Shown here piece by piece: positions 57,096 to 64,000 of a stretch of DNA of 64,000 nucleotides. The translations under genes were made by a program, and so were the position numbers. The stretch comes from Ornithodoros turicata (taxonomy: Eukaryota > Arthropoda > Arachnida > Ixodida > Argasidae). A model generated the notes under the pieces. That model searched no databases. It was not told where the DNA came from and saw only the letters and a list, made by a program, of their open reading frames with translations. The stretch covers positions 72,295,687-72,359,686 of the forward strand of contig NC_088206.1 of the NCBI RefSeq assembly GCF_037126465.1, read 5' to 3'. Each line of letters starts with the position of its first letter. Position 1 is the stretch's first letter.

Positions 57096-59797
57096 TCCTT
57101 TTGCCGTTGTCTCGTTTAATCCTCTACCACGTTGTCTTCACGCAGTGATGCCGATCTACAAAAAGCTCGCGAAATTCTCCGACGGAACATTGAAAGCGAA
57201 ATATTTTTAACGCCGAAATTAACTGTCTTTCTTTCCCGTCTTCAGCACTGGCAAGTGGCAACAGGAGAGAACAAAAAGTGATGCACGACGAACATCTACG
57301 GAGGCTAACTCATTGAATTCCACAAACGAGACGACAGCCTGAAAAGTTGTTCTCCGGAAACCCATCAGGTACAGGCATCGGCACAACTCTGTTAGCTCTC
57401 CCCGCGCTTAACTGACCCATTGACCTTCGACTCTTTCGAAAGGGTCAGAATACCGCCGGTATAATAGCACCCACCGTCACCCTAACTATTGGGGTGCTTC
57501 TTTCCCGAGTGATTTATCACTTTTAGAAAAAGGTATTCCGCCCTTCTGCATTTTATTTATTTATTTGTTTCGTACGAGAATTGTCGCTACTTCACGGCGT
57601 TGTGTGTATAGTATTTTAAATGACCCGACACACACGCGGAGCCTTGCTTGCTTGTATTGCAGCAAGGCTCGTATAGATGTATTTGAAGAATGAAAAAGTC
57701 TATGTACGAACCGTGGTTGTTTAATCCGGACGTCTGGTTAATAGGAGAGCTTCGGTAACTTACGTTCCTGTTGTTAATGCATCATTTGTTCAGTGCTGTT
57801 CCTCACAGTGAAGTATGTGTTACCGGCACTGAAAGGCAAGGTTGTTAAGTGTACTACTTTACAGGGATACGTTCTTTCGTTAATGAGTTGTGTGGAAACC
57901 GTACGTAGTATAAGTTGCCCGATGCAGCTGCTTCAGTAGCGACTTCTTGTAAGATGGTAAGCATTCTACGGAGTCGATACGATAAAGGAGGTTGTCAAGT
58001 CGTGTCATGTCAAGTCAAGTTCAACTGAGCAGTGTGATGTCGGCAGCTTCCAAAGGGATCATGTCTTTGGAACCATTATTGCGAACAGACCAATCTGTGC
58101 TAAGGCTCACTGTTGTCTGGTTGAGAAGTGTTTCAGTTTGAAGCGCGGTGGATGACATTGGGACGTTCTTGTCTAAAACCACGAAAATATAAATGCGTAA
58201 GATGAACTAATGCTGAATCGCGTAACAATTTCATTCCATTAGTATAACAACAGCGTGGCTGTGCCGACTTCAGTGTCTGTATAGGTGCTGTTTTATTCGA
58301 CACTGCGCAAACTTCTCTTTATTATCTGCGCATTTCCGCCACGCCCGATAATCGGCCTTGCACTCAACCGCCTTTATCGGCACCAGTCGTACGGCGAAAG
58401 TGCGGGCATCAGCGGGAGAGCGATTTGGAGCCTTTTTGCATGGATGCTAGGCATGTGCCAAGGCCGGACGTTCGCCGGTGTTGACGGCAGCTAACCATGT
58501 GTGCATGTACTGCCGTCACAAGCCTTTGTCTCGTCTTCCGTCTAGACTGTTTTATGTCACTTGGCGCCGGGATGTCTGGAAAGGTCTGTCTTGTACGGCA
58601 GTGTTCACTTCCTTAAAGGAGTGGTTACCTTTCCTCGGCTCTTTTTTCTTTGTTTCCACGAACTAGTTGTGCTCGTGGTGCCGGCCCCTTTTATGTATAT
58701 GTTGCCAACACTGTTAAAGCGGATGACCTTTAGGCTATTATGCAAGAAATGAAAGGGATCCGTCTCGGCAGATCGGTTGCTTTCGTGCATGGCTAATGGT
58801 CCCAAGGCTTTCGAACCGGGTTGTGCATGCCAACAACTGGGTGGCTTGCTACGAGTTGCACTGGGTCAACTGGCATTGCTACACACCGAGGTCACGTTAA
58901 GGTAAACGAGGTGGCGGTGTCGGGTGCTACTAACTGTTGTGGGTAGAGTTTCCCCACTAGAGTCGGTCGCGTCTTCCTCTCATATAACAACAGTTGCTTC
59001 GCGGCGCTAACACTGTGTTAAAAGGAAGACGAAGACGCATCAGCAGGAGCCATGGCTTGATTGTACAGAGTCGTATTGGCATAGTATTGGCTTGTGCAGA
59101 GTCTCAACCAGCCAGGACACCTCGATCTCGAGTTTCAGCGCCTTATCACTTCCCTGTGGCTCTCTCTAGACGATATTTTGCACCCGCAGGGTCCCACCCA
59201 TATCCCTAGAAAAGCGCGAGACGGGCTCTTCTTCTTCCTCTACCGCTTCTTCTTCTTCTTCTTCTTCGTATGAGATGAGAGTGGTCAGCCTAGCTTTCGT
59301 TTCCTCAGTGGGGACTGTCCTGAACGCTCCCTCCTTTCTCGCTAATTCCTTTCTTTCTACGTGTTTCTAATTTCTCATTTCTTGTAATTTCTGCTCCCTC
59401 TATCTTTTCTCTTTTACTCCCCCTTCTCTCCTTCCCCTTTCGCAAAGAAATGAAATTTGTCGCCTTGTCTGAGCAGGAAGACCTCACTCATCTTCCTTAT
59501 AGAACATCATACCACCACCACTACGCTCGATTGTACCTTTGCGCAGTTAGGGGATATCCTTTTTCGTCAGCATCATTAATAATAATAATTCGTGGCTTTA
59601 CGTCACGAGACAGCTCTTATGATCGCAAGAGACGCCACAGCGGTAGGTCCGAGGATTAATTTTGCCCACCTGAGTGTTCTCTAATGTGCATTGAAATCTC
59701 AGCACACGGCGCACCATATTTAGCGTCACTCGCGGAAGACGCTGTAGACAGCGTGGCTAAGCAACTTGTACCCTGGCAGTAAGTTGCTGGCGTTCTC
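57096..59797. other. Gene-free stretch
   Basis: Mixed sequence with a SINE 3' fragment at 58,965 and CTT repeats at 59,225-59,270. No exon recognised. Confidence 0.5.
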
Positions 59798-59866
59798 GGC
59801 CGGTATCGAACCCGCAACCTTGGGAGCAGTAGGCGGACACGCTACCAGCTGATCCACCGAGGCCGG
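59798..59866 (-). mobile_element. tRNA-like sequence, likely a SINE head
   Basis: On the minus strand, a box A-like TGGATCAGCTGGTAGCG and box B-like GGGTTCGATACC are spaced as in a tRNA. The anticodon arm does not fold convincingly, so a functional tRNA is not claimed. Confidence 0.5.
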
Positions 59867-59966
59867 TCATTAGCACCGCTGTTATAATTTTTGGAGCAGG
59901 TCATACTGGGAAGTGACATCAAACATCACACCGTTAGCAATTCACTCTCGCCGCTTTTAGTTTAAA

Positions 59967-60091
59967 GGGGTGGTGGTGGTTGTGGCGCTAGTTAAAGGGC
60001 TCGTCGTTGCTGGCCTCACAGAGTTGAGCAAAGCCACGACTGACGCCCCGGGGGAAATGTGCGTCCTGGGCCGACTTCTAAGGGAACTGTG
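59967..60091 (-). mobile_element. 5'-truncated SINE
   Basis: Runs from the GGTGGTGGTGG tail through GACTGACGCCCCGGGGGAAA to AAGGGAACTGTG. Flanks TAGTTTAA on both sides suggest the target duplication. Confidence 0.5.
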
Positions 60092-60484
60092 TCACTGTGT
60101 AGTTTAACGGAACCTCTGCAGTGCTTCTCTGACATTTTGATTTGCACTCTCGCCCACACTGTTTTGGCCAGAAAGTGTGAGGTAGAAGAAGAAGAAGAAG
60201 ACACATTTGAAGATGCACCATTCTAGATTACCATAGATGCACCAATGGATAAAGCACGACAGGTTTCGGAAGAAATTAGTCTTCGTAATGCAAGCTCAGT
60301 GCCCCCGCAAAGAATGTGCAGCGCCGCAACTGCATGGCGACCACGTCATTTTGTGTCGCTACCCCCCCCCCCCCCCCCCTTCCTCACACGAGGATGTATG
60401 GCCGGTGTTCCTGGGAAAAGAAACACTCCAGCGTAACCGACGTGGTTTGTACATAGCAATATAGAAGACATATCTGCACGAAGA

Positions 60485-60787
60485 TTACATAATACAACGT
60501 TGGGCATCTGTAGCACTTCTCCTCTGCACGAGAGGACCGTATGCAGATGTGAATGGCAAACAAGTCACGATAACGTTATCTGGAGAAACCAACATGCGGT
60601 GACATTCTTGAGATCTGCAATCCGCTCTGCTCCGTTGCTGACTTTTGGAGTGAGTGCACCGAAACTCGTACAGCGACCTCGTCAAGTCTTTGAGGTCCCA
60701 TATCACGAGTTCCTCGAATGACGCTTTAAGTTGAGTCTTAGGATGCTCGCATTTTATATGAAAGGAAACATGCGAACAATTATTCAT
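60485..60787 (-). CDS. Possible exon-like ORF, 100 codons
   Basis: An open minus-strand frame (LKASFEELVIWDLKDLTRSL...) with plausible residue composition, but a plus-strand frame of 73 codons overlaps. No signature motif. Could be a degraded transposon piece. Confidence 0.5.
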   Translation of the reverse strand: MNNCSHVSFHIKCEHPKTQLKASFEELVIWDLKDLTRSLYEFRCTHSKSQQRSRADCRSQECHRMLVSPDNVIVTCLPFTSAYGPLVQRRSATDAQRCIM

Positions 60788-61053
60788 TTGATTCTACTTC
60801 ACGTTTATAGAAATTCCACCGACATATCAACGCTTCGTCAAGAGGCTCTGCTCAGTTGTCGCTTAACCAGTTTCCTCGCAAGCACCTTGTTCTAGAAATT
60901 CTTCTATTCGTCAGCTTTCTAACTTCAAATGAATCACCCCCCAACCGTGACCCGTTCGGGACAACAGAGAACCAAATTCGGCGTGGAACTTTTCTCTGGG
61001 GCGTCGATGAGCTAAACCGTTTTGCCCTTTCCTCTTCCTAAACCAAACTAAAC

Positions 61054-61329
61054 TTGGCAAGAGCCCCACGACAGCTGGAACGGACAGCTCAGCAACACAC
61101 CATCTATCACGGAGAACTGACGTCAGCCGCCACGCTTCGCAATCTTATCAACAGCACAGATCTTGTACCAGGTTCAGGACCCCAGGCCCTCTTTGCTGAG
61201 ATCTCCACACGCACCGCTGTGGTTTCTGGCTTGGATCCAACGGCGTCCTTGTATTTGCGGTGCCACGCACGCGGCCTGTTCATCAAAGGCGGTCTTCCAG
61301 CTGCTCTTTCGGCCGAGGGCATCACGTGA
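61054..61329 (+). CDS. Possible exon-like ORF, 91 codons
   Basis: A frame in balanced-GC sequence (GELTSAATLRNLINSTDLVP...) that is open for about 280 nt and stops at TGA 61,327. A minus-strand frame overlaps it almost fully, so strand cannot be settled. No domain recognised. Function not assigned. Confidence 0.5.
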   Translation: MARAPRQLERTAQQHTIYHGELTSAATLRNLINSTDLVPGSGPQALFAEISTRTAVVSGLDPTASLYLRCHARGLFIKGGLPAALSAEGIT

Positions 61330-64000
61330 CGTTTTTCTGCGTCTTTTATGATTGTCTTCAACAACTCGCGTTCATTGAATTGAAAGTGGAAGAAAAAAAA
61401 AAGAATGAGAAGAGGCTGCGCGATAGCGATCCTTGGACACCACCTTCTGGAAAACATGCTGCGAGCGAAATGCCCTCTTTAAAAAGAAGCAGACGAGATT
61501 TTGCATTCTACATCTGCATTTGTCGCCATTAGCTCACTTGTGGAGTAATATTATCTGCCTGCCGGTAAAATGTGAGTCCTTTAATTGTTATTTGCATCAG
61601 AACCATCGTTGGACACCGTTGTCTGGTAGCCAAGTGTCGTCTGCTTCTTTTAAAAAAGCAGGCGCCGTTTCGCGCAGATATCGTCGCCTCTGATCTACTT
61701 CTTTTTTCTTTTTTTTATGTGTACAAGGGGTGCTATTAGTTGGTTATCGGTAAAAACTAGTAATATTTTTTTATTAGCTCGTAGCCGTAACAAGTTATTT
61801 TTTTCTGTCACAGCAAGGTAGAACGTGATATAGACGGCCGGTAGATATCGCAGTTTTGGGGGATGCTGAGAGCGAGCTGTCGTCTGCTTTGAGACTCTTG
61901 GAAAACCTTATCGAAGCAGTTTTCCAGTTCAACTAAAGTATTCTTCGAGGACTTAGCGCAAACGTGCAAAGATGCGGAACACGAACATATTATTACAGTT
62001 ACACATTAACTAATCATATTATCTTATATAAGTTGAATGTCGAGTTGTGCCAACGTCGCCGTATTATTTTTCTTTTTTAAATCAACCGGGTATTCTCTTC
62101 GCAATACAATACATTATACAGTGTTGCCCAAAGATGAAGTAGGGTCTTTATTCCGTATCGCAGGCACGGAAGATGCCGGAGCTTTCGCCAACGATGCATG
62201 AAGTGCCTCAAAATCGTGTCAAGAATCTTCAGCTTCCAGATTTGTTTCAGTAAATTATCAAAACGAAAAACCGTTCTTCCATTTTCAATTCCCTATTCCG
62301 ACATTTTCTTGAGTGCCGTGGATGACGCGGCACTCAAGAAAATGTCGGAATAGGCGATGATTTGAACTTAATTCTAGAGAACGTGTTTACTAGAACTGTG
62401 AGAAAAAAAAAAGGGGGGGGGGGCGTGCGTATGGTGCAATTGTAAAAACATGGCAAAATAAATGTCTTAAAGTTCCTATAGTGCTACGAAACTACACAAA
62501 CCCTCATATGCGGGCTTAGCAGGCGGCGATTGTAAATGCAACGTTTTTCTTTCTTTCTTTTTTTTTAATTTTCACCCTTCGTCCAGAAATAGTTGATCCA
62601 AGGAGCAATGTTTATTTCACATTTTCGTGCATGATACGTTCTCGCTTCCAACCACACTTCTTTCTTATTCATTTTATTTTGTCATTAGAAACCTCGTACA
62701 GTACGTGTCGTGGGTAACCTAGCAAGATAGATTGAAGCGTCATATAACACCGCATATTTGTTCGTTTAAATTTACAACGATATTTGCGTCCCGCTTTGGC
62801 TCGCAGTCAACAGCGCTTAGTAACAGAGCAATCTCTCTCTCGGTGCGTTGCACAACTATCAGCCGATCCGCTCTTTCTTTCATCTCCTGGGCCTGGAATG
62901 CATTGGAGAGCTACGCTATTAGGCGAACGCCTGCATCAGTTGTAATTATAGATGGTGGCGAATAGGCAACTACTTGTGTCTATACAGGGCCGGAGTAACT
63001 TGGCTCTCTTTAAATGGGCGCCTCGTGGCCACTGACTCCATTTGCGGTATGTGTAATTTGTCGCAACTTCTTTTTTTTCGTTTGTTGATGATTGCCCTTT
63101 ATGGTTATAGCCTGGAGACTGTACGTAGGATAAGGGAGACAGTAATAGCTTAGCGCACGCTAGCTTTCGTATTGCCTTCTATTAGTAGTGTACTATAGCG
63201 TTATACGATTATGAGTAAAGAAAAGACGCCGCAGAGTATATACTATACTTTCCCGAGCAGGTGCGTGGTCTGCTCATTTCATGTACTAATGAGAGATTGC
63301 ACGAATCGAAATAAACGCGTTATTAATGGTGGTAACTTGAGACCGCTCCTGCGATAATGTTGGCGCTCGCGACTGTGATAAAGTGTAACTATCAGTGACT
63401 GGCTCTCTCAAGGCGCGTTCTAACGGATTCTTTTTTTTTTTTTTTTTACATGCTGCTGATATTTTTTTGTGATCCGACACACACTTCGATGTTCGTGTGT
63501 TGTTTATTACAGTAGTTAGGTGTTTAATCTTCTGTTTTTCTAAATTATGTTAAGTAGTTTGATTCGCGCGGACTGTTCGTGTGCGTCGCGACAAAAATAT
63601 GAATTGCGTTCGATTACGTTGGGGTGAAGGGGGAGATATATAAAGTTAAACTACACGAAGAGGGTTTGGGTTGCAATCAGTCAATCACTCGTCAGGGCGT
63701 TCAATTTGTTCTTTTATTCCTCACAATTCCATCCAGTTCAAACGACACTGCAAATATATAAATGCGCTAGGCTCGTGGTCGTTGGAATGAAATTTATTAG
63801 ATAAAGGGAGATTATTTGCCAAATACGAGAAGTCGCTAACGTTACTAACATCTACATTTTTTTTTATTTTATAGATCAAATCTAAAGAAGTCGCACAGAC
63901 GCAAACAATCTACCAGTAGTAATGCAGGGAAATTTTAAAACAGACTCGAGGGCACGTCAACTGTAGTGCCGTTATCTCTAGCTTCAAATTGGTCCGAGGC
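61330..64000. other. Gene-free stretch to window end
   Basis: AT-rich; contains the 27-bp hairpin at 62,292 and several T or A runs. GTCGTCTGC motifs occur at 61,636 and 61,878. No coding sequence recognised. Confidence 0.5.
62292..62354. repeat. Perfect 27-bp hairpin
   Basis: CCTATTCCGACATTTTCTTG plus seven further bases is repeated exactly as its reverse complement after a 9-nt loop (TGGATGACG). It is isolated, with no coding sequence nearby. Confidence 0.5.

Noticed and set aside
59798..59866. Functional tRNA gene
   Set aside because: Box A and B are present, but the anticodon arm does not fold well and the setting is repetitive; more likely a SINE head.

Overview
The window is eukaryotic nuclear DNA, almost certainly from an arthropod and most likely a chelicerate such as a tick. 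The evidence is one gene split into small exons with GT..AG introns of several kb, no operons or ribosome binding sites, abundant tRNA-derived SINEs and fold-back DNA transposons, and long microsatellites. The tick assignment is inference from repeat style and was not tested by a search.

One protein-coding gene can be read with confidence. It lies on the minus strand from about 32,572 down to about 10,218 and encodes a secreted SMOC-like (SPARC-related modular calcium-binding) matrix protein. Nine exons and a candidate last exon give a follistatin/Kazal domain, a first thyroglobulin type-1 domain (TY1), a first SPARC-type extracellular calcium-binding domain (EC1), an acidic Ser/Asp linker, TY2, EC2 and a Ser-rich tail. 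Every splice junction is phase compatible and together they leave 561 codons with no internal stop. The first exon, with start codon and signal peptide, was not found. The order TY1-EC1-linker-TY2-EC2 differs from the vertebrate SMOC layout as I know it (FS-TY-SMOC-specific region-TY-EC) and is the main biological finding.

Most of the rest is intronic or intergenic repeat. At least eleven copies or fragments of a ~248-bp fold-back MITE with TA target duplications (TIR starting CACTCT) are scattered through 1-48,440. A second TA family with related ends has copies at 3,296 and 11,877. Two hAT-type MITE families, each with two copies and perfect 8-bp target duplications, sit at 31,919, 49,096, 22,456 and 53,943. 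One of them lies 4 bases inside a SMOC splice donor. SINEs with tRNA-like heads, several with clear target duplications, occur throughout. A 442-bp palindrome at 36,559-37,000 carries hammerhead-ribozyme core motifs and looks like the inverted termini of a Penelope-like retroelement. Minisatellites fill 10,360-11,035 and much of 50,160-53,790. From 32,573 to 64,000 no convincing gene was found.
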